A program made the position numbers and the translations under genes. From Balanoglossus misakiensis (taxonomy: Eukaryota; Hemichordata): a stretch of 64,000 nt of DNA. Each line of letters starts with the position of its first letter. Within the stretch, counting starts at the first letter, position 1. Below the pieces are notes generated by a model. That model did not search any database. It was not told the origin of the DNA and saw only the letters and a list, made by a program, of their open reading frames with translations. Shown piece after piece: positions 34,971 to 47,226 of this stretch. The stretch is from the NCBI GenBank assembly GCA_040954595.2, contig CM082578.2, positions 18,166,001 to 18,230,000 of the forward strand, given 5' to 3'.

Positions 34971-37900
34971 TTATTTTCCCATCCTGTTGTCTCCGGTTTC
35001 TTTTATGTAGCTGTCGACGATCTCTTTGTCCTGTGCGTAGTACTTTGGAATCCGATCGAACTGCTTGGGGTCCAGATCGGCGAGCTGGATCTTGTAGTAG
35101 AACTTGTGACCAAAGCGGTCTTCAACAAAAGGCATTTCAAGGACCGTGCTGTAGAACAAAAACAAAAGACACAGAGACCCAGGATGTAGTGTATCATTCA
35201 GTTCAGTGTTTACAAATGAAAGTGTCACTTTTTCTATTGATTTGGGGGAAAGAGCTAGGGGTGGGATCACTTTTCCTATTGTCAGATCTCCAGGCTTTGC
35301 CCTCGTGAATTGGCTTTGACCAAAGCTGTTGGGCTTTGTTCTACTATTTGTGGAGTTGTGCAAGCCGCCGTAATAGATGTGCCGTTTCTCATGCAAATCA
35401 GGCATTTTTTTACAAAACCCTGGGAGTGCGTGCCTCCACTAATCTGATCCATCAAGAGATGCAAATTAGTGTCTATTGTGGCGCCCAGCAGCTGGGAATG
35501 TGGTGGGTTGACTGTGTTTTTGTTGTGTGTGTGTTTTTTCAGTGTGACTCAAAAAGTGATTTTCTCTGAGAGTCTATTGTTGGACTGAAAGTGTCCAGTG
35601 TTTTGAATGAGTCCAAACTGCCTCAGAAGCTTGAATTATGCAGCTATGCAAAGGCGGACTACCCTTCAGTCACTTTTGCTTCCTGAGGGAAGACAAAAGA
35701 TCCCATCAGACAATCCATTGAGAAACCCTGCCGACTGCTGCCACCCCTACATACCATAAGAGGTGTGTGCGTGAGGGGGGGGGGGTGCAATCTTGATTTC
35801 CTTTCTATTCAAGCTGAATACAATCCATCCAGACGACTTAGTCACAGCAGAAATGATAGAAAGAGAGAGAGAATAGTTGCTGAGTACAATATGCATTCAC
35901 GTACAACTGAATAAAATGAAAACAAATCATGATTGAACCTGTTCCAATTGATATCACTTATTAGCAGTTGGGTATCATGAGACAACCAGAAAGGTTTATG
36001 TCAAATGTGCACTAAGATAGAAAGACAAGACCAAATGTTATCAAATAACACAAAATTCGTATCTAATTTTTTTGGGGGGGAGGGGGGAGGGTTACTAGTC
36101 TTTGATAACTGATAGGTAAAGTAATTTTGACTAGTGTCTCCAAGTAAGCATTTCCTACTTTGTAGTTTTCCAGTAACTGCAGGCCTAAAATATATCTGTT
36201 CTCTTTCAAAAGAAGGTCATCTAAAGTTGAAGCCAGAACTCACCTCTCCTTGACTGGATGTAATGCAAGCATAATGGAACAATCTTTCACCGTCTTGGAG
36301 ACCAGATATTCCTTGATTTTCTTCACGTCACTTTGGAACGTTTCCGGAATATCATCGTCACTTCCAGCCAGAAAGCTTTCATCATAGGGTCCATCTAATT
36401 TCCATTTCTCTCTAACTCAAGGAAGGCAAAAAAATAGTTCATGTCAATTTAAGACAATCATTGTGTGTGTATAATGCTTGAGCTGTGGCATGAAAGAATC
36501 ACGTACAAGTAGATTTTTTTGTCAATTGATTGATTTTTTCAACTCATCCCCACCCCACAGCTCACCCCAGTCCCCGCCTGTCCACCCTTTCCCCCATGGA
36601 GCTCTCTGAAATGTGCTACCTATATTCACATTGCAGTGGAATTCTTGTCAATGCTGTGGAAGGATTGATTGGGGAGCTAGTAAGTCTATCAAACACTGAA
36701 AGAGGATTTCATGACACCACAAAATCATTTCAATTCATAAATCCTGCCACTTAGAACTTTGGCAGTTAAGATATAAAATAAGAATTCTATGTGATAGACT
36801 ACAAGACTACAGTCAGAACCTCTCTGTCACAGGGTGGAGGTACTGTTGAAAGTCGGCTGGTGCCTTTATTTATATACCTGTCAGACGGGTTCTCCTTGAA
36901 GTGTTGGCAAAGTCTTTGATGGAGTGGATACACGCCTTCTATGTTCAACCCATCAAGTTGCTGTACTTGCAGCAATCTGTGCAACACACAGCCATCCGGC
37001 AGACCATAATCACCTAGTATGTAAAACAGTGGACATGAAAAACTTTATGGTAAATGTTCATATTATCCATGTACAGGTTAACCAGCATATTACATACTAG
37101 TACATATGAACTGTTACAGTATGGGGTGATGGGGGAGGGCCGCGGGGAGAGAGAAATGATTATGAAACGCCCAGATGGAAAATAAGACTACATGTTCGTC
37201 ATTTGGACTGAATTTCTTTGAACCCTGATAAACAGAGTGAAAAATATCAGCATCCACTATTCTTATTCGATATCTGGGATCATTATCTTCTCTTCAACTT
37301 AAAACTTCTGATGCAGGACTCAGCAGAAACCCACATGGAGAGACACAGTGAGTGGGCCCACAGTCAAAATGCAAATGGCACCCACGCACAGCAACCGGAT
37401 CACACACGGCAACCAAATCATATTGTCATCCAATATATAAAGCCAGCCAAGAGTTCGGCTTCATTATGCCAAAAAATTAGGGTCACCCACACATGACACT
37501 TGCGCACTCAGATGATAAACTACGCAGTACTCTGTCTTGGGTTACCTCAGCTGTGGTGTAATTAAACCCACACACTGTGAGATACCAGTTTAACTGAGAC
37601 AGAATAAGTGATATCAGATGTCATGCGCGCCGGAGGAGGGCAAATCTTGGAATCAACAACAGGCCTATAATACCAGCAGATGGAAATTTCACTGTCTACA
37701 GCCTAAATTATCAGGTCACGTTTCTCTATGAATTTGAAATTTTGATCAGATTCTGCCATCTCTTTTGGTTTGCTTGCAATTAAGACTCGTCTTGTTGGGC
37801 CAATCTTGTTGCCAATGGTATCCTCGGAGGTTTGGGGTTATGACTATATTTTGTGGCACGCCAGTTTTGGCAGCAAATCATCACGTTTTAAGCTAGAATT

Positions 37901-40900
37901 ACACACAGCCAATTTTACAAAAAGCACTGCATCCTACTGCGCTCAATTAATTGCAAGCATCTGGGACATGTAGTCATTTCTAATCATGGACTTGCAAAAA
38001 GTTTCCCATTCAGATGCTGCATATAGGATCATAGGAAAGTCAGTTGGCCACACATCTGAAAATAACTGATTCATAACAGGAAATCTGCAAAGTGATTACT
38101 TTAAAACATATCTAATGTCATGTTGGTATCGTATTTTCATCCTGTAAGTTACATTAAAATGAACATACATTGACAGCACACAGTTCAGAAATCGATGTAC
38201 AATATGTAATAACTGTGTATGGTAACCCTTGTACCAAGTTTATGTAAATTTTACAGACTGGTGAATTGTACCCAGGGACCAGCAGCAAAATATTAACCAA
38301 TAGTCTGAAATTTCCATATCCTGAAAATTCAAGTTAATAATTAAGGGGCAGTGGTCACATTCCAAAATAAAGCAGACTATCTCACACCTGTGGATTCGTG
38401 CCCTGGCTTAAATTCACTTCCTAAACATTTCTGGTGCGTTGGAGTTTCTAATTTCATCTTCTTCTTTGGATTTGACTTTGACCTTTCTGTATCCTTGACA
38501 GTTGACACAAGTGTTGTTATGATCACATCTTTGAGCGACTGAAGAGACGAGCTGAAATTTAAATAATTATAATATGATCAAACAATAATTCACACTGTAT
38601 GCTGGTAAGCTGAACGCCACCCCCACCCTGACTGATTTAGCTACTTACAAGTTACAGGCAATGCAACAAACAAGTTGTACAGTATTGACATACAGTCTTC
38701 TGATACTATAAATATATCTTTTTTTTCACAAATTGAATGTGTGTCAATAGCAACCACTGGAAAGACAACTCTTGAATTAGCTCAGTCTATTTACAGTGTT
38801 CGCTGAACTGAGGCAAGATTGCATGGTCACCTCATCTCCCAGGTATCAACATTTATGTCGGCAAATATTTTGCTCCATGGACTGTGTTTCACTACCTCCC
38901 ACATAGACAATTGTGAGTCGGCTGTGGGGCAAGATGGTGCTTGCTGCAAATTAGCATTTGAAATCAGTATTTTCTGTAAGATTTCTCTTCCTCAACACAC
39001 ATGTACCTGGACAGTTTCTCTTTCTGGTTTCATGACCTTGCCGTTAGTCAGAAAAGCCCCAACTGCAGGTACCAGACAGGTGCCAACAGCCCGTCTGGCA
39101 ACTTAACGCTGTATTTGACATATTTTGGTGAAATTTCTTGTGTTGTAACCTGGCACCCTCTTTAATATGTTTTTGTCAGATTTTTGTCACCCCGTTGCCA
39201 AGTTACAGTCTTACCCTTGGTTGCACAAAACTGCTGGGAAGTAACTTTTAAAACTTAGTATCTGAGTAAGCAAATCGCCATTCTATCTCAGACTTATGCA
39301 GATTAGCTTACTCCTTGTGCATGTTCAGACATGTACTGTAAGCTCTCATTGAGATTCTCAGTTATACTTCATGCAATGTATAAAAGTCATGTACTGCCTC
39401 AGTATGTGCACAGGAAGAAATACACTTGGGTCAAAGTTTCAAGGACTGTTACTTTTTTTTGTCTAAATCCTTTCTGTGTCAGTCATGCTTTTTTGGACAC
39501 ACATCCTGAAGAATCTCTACTGTAGCCATGCCAACTACCTTGTTTCAATGGTTTCATTATCATCGTCAGAGCGGCCAAAGTAGGGATTCATCAGGTTGAT
39601 GAGTTTTCGGACGGCATCCTTACATGGAGGTTGTTTGTCATGACAGCCGTACAACAGAGCACCGTCCTGTGACAGAGAAAACACATATGACAGTTGAATG
39701 GCAGCAGTGAAACCCTAAATGTGAGAATTTTACCCAAAAATAAAACAGCTGTTTGAGGTGCTTTAATTACATTTACATGTGTTGCAAAACTGGGCAATAC
39801 ATGTTGGCAAGACTGACTGGTCACTCTGACAAGTGGTGTGCTTGTTAAAGGAGAACGGACAATGATGTGAGTGCCACAATCTTGGTACAAGAAGTGGCCT
39901 TATCAGAAATACATGTAATACAAGGAAATGCACATACCTTGAATATCCTGAAATTGTTCTGTGGATTTGACAACAGAGCTGTAAGCGCATACAGCATCGA
40001 GCATTTGTTCCTGCAAGATAAAGAACAAACGAATTCTAGTATCAATAATACATCCCATAATACATGTATGTCACATTACATGATTCTGGAATTTGTAATT
40101 CACAATAATCCCCCTTTGAATTTGTATTTCCCATTCCCTGTAAAAAAATCTAACCTAGATGTGGTATGGATCCATAACTTGTTGGAATGTTGCAACATTT
40201 AGCATCAAATCTCTCATGCGCCAAGACATTAACGGACACGGAGTCATCTCCTGAACTAGTTTTCTGTTTATGCATCACAAATTTTGAAAAGCATATTTGA
40301 ATATCATGTTCCAGTAGGGCACGGAAGTTCAAATGACACACATACCCTGAGAATAAATCAACAGGGCAATAATTACTTTGCTCTGTCCATTTGCCTTCTG
40401 TGACCTATAACAGAAGATAAAAATACAATAAGAACATTCTTAATGGCTTCATAATACTGCTCAAGTCTTTGTGGAGTGACCACACTTTTTTATCACGCCT
40501 TTAAGTATGATGACTTGTCCAGTCACAACTCGTCAAAAGTCCCCTTTGATGTACAAGGCTTGATCATGCATTTTAATGAGTCGGCTGCTGGAAGTCATGA
40601 ATAAATCACCAAATTCAACTCAAATATGCATAATTTATAGTAGCTGTAAAGATCCTAGTCAGAACTGTCCAGTTGTGAATTTGAAGACATTCAATGACCT
40701 AAGTCATAATTCATATGCAAAAGTATTACCCACTTATAGCTAAATCTCGCAAGAAAAGCAGACCCTGTCTTACAGCACATCAGCTACAGTACTGCTCTTT
40801 TGAGGGTGTATCCACCCCCCCCCCCCCCCAAGGGGATATTGATCATGCCTCACCTTTGACCGCTGGTGCATGCAGAACCTGCACACCGACTTCTTTATGC

Positions 40901-43277
40901 TGTATTCCTTTGAGATCAGGGAAGATGTGGGCAAAAATCCACACTTTGGCTGCAAACATGAACATACACCAGTACATCACGGACAACATATAACATTAAC
41001 ATTGTCTTATTGACTACTTTTTCTATTTTGATATTTTGCTCTTGACATGCTTTATTATAGTGTTGACTGATTCAGGACCCTTTGTAAAGGGGTAGAAGTA
41101 CCACCATGGATCTGAGGGAATGCTGCATGGGTAAAGACACTACCTCAAAACGCAGCATTTTTTTTAATGTTCCCCAAAGAAACAGACACCTACTTTTATT
41201 TCAATGCAGAAAGTTGAACCCTCGTCACTGTGCTGGCCGGAAAGACTACAAAAATCTGGAGACTTCAGCGCGTATCGGCAGTCGATGTTGACTTTGGTCT
41301 TGAGACGTGCCTTTGGTCTCAGACGGTTGAAGTTTTGGTGCACCTGTTGCAGAAATTCACCCGAAATTTCCACAAGCTCCTGGAACCAAGTGAAAGACAC
41401 AGCAAAGAATAGCGTAATTATTAGAGAATTATAAGCGTTAATGGGATGCAAAAGAGGGTTTTTTCAAAAAGAGAACCACACCAACACTAAGTGAATAACA
41501 CACTCTGAATCAAGCAGACAACCCATCAACACAGTCTTTGAAGGAACACAAAAGGTTGGAAAATCTCAAAAAGTGTGAAGTGTGGACCTCTAGTAGGTTT
41601 TTCTTCCTGGCACACTTTACACCCTGCCCAAGCTGTGGAAAACTTTGAACACTGCATGTGCCAATCCCAATGAATTGTGAAAGCTTCTATAGCTTTTAAT
41701 TACCCTTTCACAGCTTCTTCTGTTAAAAAAAGTTCAGTTTAGATGCAAGCTATTAATTAATGTATCTATTGTACTGACATTTTCAAGCAAATCAAAGCAA
41801 GTCAGAACTTCTGTATAGCATTTTTAACAATCAAGCATTCACCCTTTAAACTTTCGCTGGTATTTAACAGATAATTGAGAAAAATGATCTTGTGCATTAA
41901 TTCGCTCAGAGCCATTTGAAATAGGATCTTTATTCTTTGTTCTGAAACCTTTCTGGTTACATATAATAGCCCAAGCAAAGTTTAAAAAGTGAATGCATTA
42001 TTTATTGTAAAAATGATCTTGTGTATTAATTTTCTTTGAGTCATTTGAGATAAGACCATTTTTGCTTTGTACTGGAAAATACTTTCCCTTGAATATGTCA
42101 AGTAAAGCTTAAAGGGTGAATGCTTTTCTGTATAAACGATCTTGCATAAGTATTGTTTTATAGAGCCATTTTGAAATAAGCAACAAGCTTTGTTTGGATT
42201 ACATACACCAAGCCTTTTCCATCCTTTGATTATTCATTCAGACAAAAACAAGCTGAAGTTGCCACAAAACGTCAGGGCAGAAAAATACCTACCCTGCGAC
42301 ATACATATTCCCCTCCCAACAATGGCATCATCACATTTTCCATGTAGTCCAGTTTATACAACAGCAACTTCTTTAAAGTCTCGTTTTTATGGCTTTCATG
42401 CTGTAAAATATAAATTAGGACATTTCTATTAATACCAGGTACTAGCAGCTAAAGTACATGTACACATAGCATGTATTGAAATTAATGGCTGTGGCTACAC
42501 AAGATAGGTGAATGCTTCATTTGAACACTATCCAGCATGTGATAGCTTTATCCTGAACAAAATTCGCACACACAAGCCAGTCATAGAAATCAATCTTTAA
42601 GCGCATAATCAAGCCCCAGAATAGTGTCTTGCAGCCGCCCCCACCCTGCTATTATCCCATGATGCATTGCTAAGAACACTTTCAAACCACAATGTACATA
42701 ATTAATGGCATATTCTAGTTCATAAAAATTAATATGTACATCTCTGTTATGTTCAGAAGAGCAATAAACAACATAGTACTGATGAAATTCAAGAATAATT
42801 CACCAACGTAGAGAAAGGTCAAGGTTTTCACTCAGGTTAAACCTTTCACCACCATGGTTTCACCTACATCCATTGTTTTCTATGGTAAAGATGGACCTCT
42901 GTAGATGAAACTGGAGGCGAAAGGGTATATAATACAATTATACCTAGAATTTATATTAAATTTTGACATTGAATTTACCTTGTTGCAGTTCTCTTCGTCC
43001 ACACTCTGTTTAAGTAAATGACAAACGACATTCTCCTGTGGTCAAAACAATCAAAGTACCTGTCAGTGTAGGAATTGGAACTGATAAATCTTTATTATTA
43101 TACTGCAGTAGAAAAAGATCTACGACTATATGACCACACAAACATCCATAATACAATGCAAAGAGCAATAGCAACTGTTGAATTTTTAGGAAAACGTACA
43201 TGTTTTGATGCTATGACCAGATTTGCATTTCCTTCACCTCGATAACACCAATCATCGATCAACTGTGGCAATGCCAT
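34971..43277 (-). CDS. IPPK: Inositol-pentakisphosphate 2-kinase (IP5 2-kinase)
   Basis: Complete 12-exon gene of 476 aa (human about 490). Minus-strand exons: 43277-43200, 43035-42979, 42400-42293, 41379-41194, 40949-40854, 40404-40346, 40010-39938, 39666-39539, 38551-38388, 37013-36878, 36411-36244, 35148-34971; 1431 nt close in frame. The enzyme adds phosphate to the 2-position of Ins(1,3,4,5,6)P5 to make phytate (InsP6), used in mRNA export, vesicle traffic and as precursor of pyrophosphates. Family signatures: a glycine-rich loop RGEGN (residues 13-17), IEIKPKCGF (140-148), CRFCMHQ (166-172), YCPVDLFSG, NNFRIFKDG, DGPYDESF (368-375), KDCSIM (404-409) and the C-terminal LADLDPK (440-446). 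The start is the ATG at 43277. An upstream GTG and a short uORF lie before it. A strong acceptor at 43343-43342 implies a further 5' UTR exon. All introns are GT-AG. Confidence 0.94.
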
Positions 43278-43281
43278 CTTC

Positions 43282-43305
43282 TCATCTTTGAAGGCCACTT
43301 TCCAT
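43282..43305 (-). promoter_or_regulatory. Upstream open reading frame in the IPPK leader
   Basis: ATG at 43305-43303 opens a 7-codon frame ending in TGA at 43284-43282, four bases before the main ATG. It lies downstream of the inferred 5' UTR acceptor, so it should be present in the mRNA. Such tight uORFs usually reduce or gate translation of the main frame. Confidence 0.5.
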
Positions 43306-43340
43306 GATCTCCAAGCAACAGTAGACTAGTTTCTATGACA

Positions 43341-43346
43341 CCTGTG
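43341..43346 (-). other. Probable 5' UTR splice acceptor of IPPK
   Basis: Minus-strand TCTTTTCTTTTCACAG, with the exon starting at 43341, about 64 bases before the start codon. The matching donor upstream was not identified. Confidence 0.45.
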
Positions 43347-43597
43347 AAAAGAAAAGACATTTGTAAAAACCAACAGTAAAATATACCCACGATCACCACG
43401 TTAACAATTATGATTTATACATAATAGAATAAGTTTATTGTTTCTGTATAGACTTTTTTTCTCTCTTCTGATTTTTTATTTAATAATATTAATTGTCAAC
43501 AAAGAGAGATACGTCAGAGATGCCGACTAACGTAGGGTCAACGCAAACTTGAGCGTCTACGTTGCACACCTGTTCCATGAGTGCAGAGCGTAACTGA

Positions 43598-43652
43598 CCA
43601 ATCACAAGTGCTGTGCCAGTGGCCGATCCTCCTGTGCGGATAATTTACCAAT
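43598..43652. promoter_or_regulatory. Two CCAAT boxes upstream of IPPK
   Basis: ACCAATCA at about 43597-43604 and ACCAATCAG at about 43647-43655, about 320-375 bases upstream of the IPPK start codon. These fit NF-Y sites in the IPPK promoter. Motif evidence only. Confidence 0.35.
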
Positions 43653-43655
43653 CAG

Positions 43656-45846
43656 AATTGCCGGGATCTAACTGGTGGGGTCTAAATTAATTAGCCAAAC
43701 AGTGACGATCGCTCGATTGCCACCTTGTACGTGTTAATAGTGCCACAGACAAATAGTGCTATCAAGTATCACACTATTCGTCTGCAATGCAATTCCCATT
43801 TTCAGCTGAAGCGCAGAAACTTTGACCAACGCTATTTGCTGTCTGTATTACACACGTGACATCCAGACACCTGCACGCAGAGACAGAGGGCCAATAACAG
43901 TGTCTTATTTCGGTGTTATGCTCACGATGACAATCGATGTACGCACTATTTACCTGCCAAGCACGGCCCTCCAGCTCCATCTGCCTTATCATCACCAAGA
44001 CGGGATCAGAATCAGATTACAGTAAAATACACCAGCCGATCTCAACAATCGATCGCGTAGATGAAAGATTTTGGCCGCCCACAGACAGACAATTTCTGTC
44101 ATCATTCAAAGAGACTAACAACGATTTCGATTATACTTAGTAGTTTATTTCAACTGATGGAAGCTATCTAGTTCGTACATTCATGACGATTCCCCCCCCC
44201 CCCCCCCAATATAAATAGTGAGGGACGTAGCTCACTGCTGTGCGTCCGGGCGCGGGCTGTACGAACGCGTCGTCATGGAAAACGCGTCACGAAATTGACA
44301 ATAAAATTTCATACATCATTTCATCGTCATATTTCCGATTTCTCTGATGTCCATTCTGTATTTATTTATTTATCGTGTATTAGTCGATACTTCCTCTGAC
44401 ACACACGGTCGTTTTGCAACGCGAGTTCGGTACGTCATGGACGTAAAAAGAGAGCATTGGATTCAGACTGATTCCTAATACATGTCTACGTGCAGATTCA
44501 CACTCTATCGATGTCGCATACGGACTGGTTCAAATCAATGGTGTTTCCCGTCTATTGTTTGATATTATAAAAAGATAATGACGCCTTGTCAATACAGACC
44601 CCGCCCTGAAACTCACTATCCAGTTACAAAAGGCACTAGAAAAAAGTATCAACCTGTATTTTAGGGGCTTCGAAATTTAGACCTACACCTTTCCTTCGGT
44701 CATTTTCAAAATCAATAGAAGTGGCGATGAGTAGGCCCCGTACATCGAAGGACGACCCCAAACAATATTTTGCAACAATATGGAAACAAATATCGACTGC
44801 AGTTCCCCATTAAAATTACAAATGTAATTTATATTTCTGTAAACTTTCGCACTATACACCAGCATATGGAACCATGAGTGGACAGATAAACAAACAAGAA
44901 ACCTGATTGTTGACACCTTCTGTATGGACGGGTGTCCTCCCCAAGTTACAGAGGTTACATTTTATATAAATTGTAACTTTTGTTTTTAAGAACCATCATT
45001 TAATAGAAAGATGTCCTGATGAGAGAGTGATGATCGAAAAGTTAGGTTTTAATACAGGTGTAGGCTACGATTAGGCCCCGGAGAAGAACGAACAGCAAGA
45101 CCGACTTCGTCGACCGAAAATATATAGGCTACGGGTCTAAGTCTAGGCCTACTTCACATGAATGCTCATCGACCATATGGTACGCGCGGTCGACCACGGA
45201 GGCTGTGTAGGTCAATTTTCAAACATACGATAAGCTCTTTCCGGAAGGCTCTGTGACCTAAAATAATATGCCGAGTGCCCTGTAGTGAAATAAGATACTG
45301 TGATATGCCTCGGCTAAAAAATGACGAGGTGAAGAAGTTGTTTACGAAATCCGTATCGAGTCGCTGTGACAATGCCCATCTGAATACCCCACCCCATCCC
45401 CAAACAGGGGAAGCAGTAGCAATCAACGTTCAACTCGGCTTCATGCGTGCCCACCATTACCATATGGAGTGAGCACTTACAGTACACGATTGATCTGCGG
45501 GGGGGGGGGGGGGGGGGGGTTTAGTTGGGTAGTCGATGCAAAATAAAAGTAACGATCACTGATCAGACGGCTTTCCCAACTATGGGCACACAGCATTTTC
45601 CAACCTCCACGGTTAATAAAGAACTCCCCAAACCCAAAGATGCAACGGCTTGACATTTACTGGCAACTCGGTAACATATGCAAGGCAGGACGAATTGGTC
45701 TTTGACTTTGTTTTGTAAGCATTTTGAAGTCCCATTTTGAAGTGGCATGAAAAGATCCCATAATGCAGCTCACTCCAAAGGTTGTTTACAAGCTAGTCAG
45801 AAAAGACGCCAGACTCCATTTTGTAATGCTCCAAAACTTTTCAAGT
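43656..45846. other. Intergenic region between IPPK and the BTG-like gene
   Basis: No supported gene. It contains a run of 16 C (44192-44207) and a run of 21 G (45499-45519). Open frames here are short and unlike any known family. Confidence 0.5.
45499..45519 (+). repeat. Poly-G tract (21 G)
   Basis: Uninterrupted run of 21 G. It can form a G-quadruplex and is a likely place for sequencing-length error. Comparable runs are at 6107-6122 (G), 40815-40829 (C), 44192-44207 (C) and 54703-54716 (C). Confidence 0.85.
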
Positions 45847-45852
45847 TTTATT
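45847..45852 (-). terminator. Candidate poly(A) signal for the BTG-like gene
   Basis: AATAAA on the minus strand, about 425 bases after the BTG-like stop codon. Confidence 0.45.
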
Positions 45853-46274
45853 TATGGAAAGCTTTCGTTTCGTGCAAATCCTTACAACAAAATAGCTCGG
45901 AATGTAAATCCTCGTTACAAATCTGTTACAAAATAAAGAATCCGGTCGAGAAAGTTGTTCGAGCTTTCTGCATTCTTTATGCGCCCACACAACTCACAAA
46001 GCTGTGCGTGGGCGCCATTGTAAAAACATTTCACGTAGTCAGTGTTGGATCTTCACAAAATTTACACAAAGCGTGATAAAATTCAACTTCCATGTACAAG
46101 CTAAATTACACAACGGTAGCTCGAAAAAGCCACCTGTAGTAAACTACAAAATCTCATACAAGATTTATATACTTATATCGACATTCTCGTAAACTTTACA
46201 ATATTGCATCAAGATGAGACACTAAACGTTTCATGACGGAAAGGTTCGTTTCAGTTCGGTTTGGGTTCAGTTCG

Positions 46275-46733
46275 TTACGACATTGCCATCGTTGTGGCGT
46301 ACATCGGAAAACAATCGGCAGTGTTGTTGCTCGAATACGCCAGAACCTCCTCTTTACACGTCTTCGCAGTTGGCAACGGTACAGTCTCGAAGAGCACGCA
46401 TATCGAACCTTCTTCGCCGATGCGATAGGATACTTCGGCGGGGTCGATCCAAATAGTAAGTTCTTTCGGCATGATGATGTGGAGAGTCCGCGAACCCAGG
46501 CCGGCCGCTTCCCCTGCCTTAGTAATAAGCGGATCTATTCTGTTGCCGCACGTTCTCAGACAACGGTAGCCGCTCCCTTTATTGGGTTTATCTGGAAACC
46601 AGTGGTGTCGGTAGTGTACTCTTAGTAGCTCCTGAAGCTTTCTGCCGAAGGCATCGAGGTTTTGATCGTTCACGTTTTGTGTCCGCAGAAGGTTTTTCAA
46701 AAAGTTCACAGCACTTCGTATTTCCTTTTTCAT
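46275..46733 (-). CDS. BTG1/BTG2-like antiproliferative protein
   Basis: 152 aa in a single exon. Box A is at about residues 40-60 (HHWFPDKPNKGSGYRC) and box B at about 89-110 (ELTIWIDPAEVSYRIGEEGS), the two hallmarks of the BTG/Tob family. Y56 and W95 match the tyrosine and tryptophan that BTG2 uses to bind the CAF1 (CNOT7/8) deadenylase. The length and the lack of a long C-terminal tail point to the BTG1/2 branch rather than Tob. Family role: recruits CCR4-NOT to speed poly(A) removal and restrain proliferation. The ATG at 46733 aligns with a point about 11 residues into vertebrate BTG1, so the N-terminus is short. Vertebrate BTG1/2 genes have one coding intron (recalled); none is present here. 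A CRE and CCAAT boxes upstream suggest inducible transcription. Confidence 0.93.
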   Translation of the reverse strand: MKKEIRSAVNFLKNLLRTQNVNDQNLDAFGRKLQELLRVHYRHHWFPDKPNKGSGYRCLRTCGNRIDPLITKAGEAAGLGSRTLHIIMPKELTIWIDPAEVSYRIGEEGSICVLFETVPLPTAKTCKEEVLAYSSNNTADCFPMYATTMAMS

Positions 46734-47155
46734 TTTTGTTGTTGATAGTACTCAAGCTGGACGTTGAAAATGTTCGTAAAGTTCCGTAGATCACATGGGG
46801 TGTAGAGGCTGTATGAAGTCACCTCCCAAAATAGTTGGGAAATCCCGAGCAGGCTAGGTCCTTTCAGGCAGAATAATGGAGTCCGTCAGTAGCGTCTGTT
46901 TCTCTTGGCTTGCGTTTCAATTCCTCCGATTTTCTTCGGGATATCAGTGAATCTTGCCTTAAAATCGACAAGGGAACTTCGTAATGTAGCACTCCTTTCC
47001 CTGATGTATGTTTAGATTAGCACCATAAACCCTAAACGGGCTTGAAAGTCAGGAATATGTGACTGTTTATCCCGCACGTTCACAGCACTTCTCGCTCCGC
47101 TTTAGCTTGCCTGCAAGTGAACGGACTCTATATGCGTTTGGTGAGTAAACACCCA

Positions 47156-47226
47156 TGACGTCAGAAGCGTATTGATTTCAGCCAATCGAACTTGCTGGAA
47201 TGCGTGACGTTACTGGGCGAGCCAAT
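47156..47226 (-). promoter_or_regulatory. BTG-like gene promoter: CRE and CCAAT boxes
   Basis: A perfect palindromic cAMP-response element TGACGTCA at 47156-47163, a CCAAT box at 47182-47186, a CRE half-site TGACGT at 47205-47210, and a second CCAAT box at 47222-47226. They lie about 425-495 bases upstream of the BTG-like start codon. This cluster fits an immediate-early promoter. The transcription start itself is not resolved. Confidence 0.5.

Noticed and set aside
34806-35308. Plus-strand frames of 127 and 154 codons
   Set aside because: Antisense to the last IPPK exon.
38388-38538. IPPK exon 9 starting at 38538 after CTCTTCAG
   Set aside because: This acceptor breaks the frame with exon 8; the acceptor ending at 38552 joins it correctly.
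43278-43298. IPPK start at 43298
   Set aside because: The codon there is GTG, not ATG; the first in-frame ATG is 43277.
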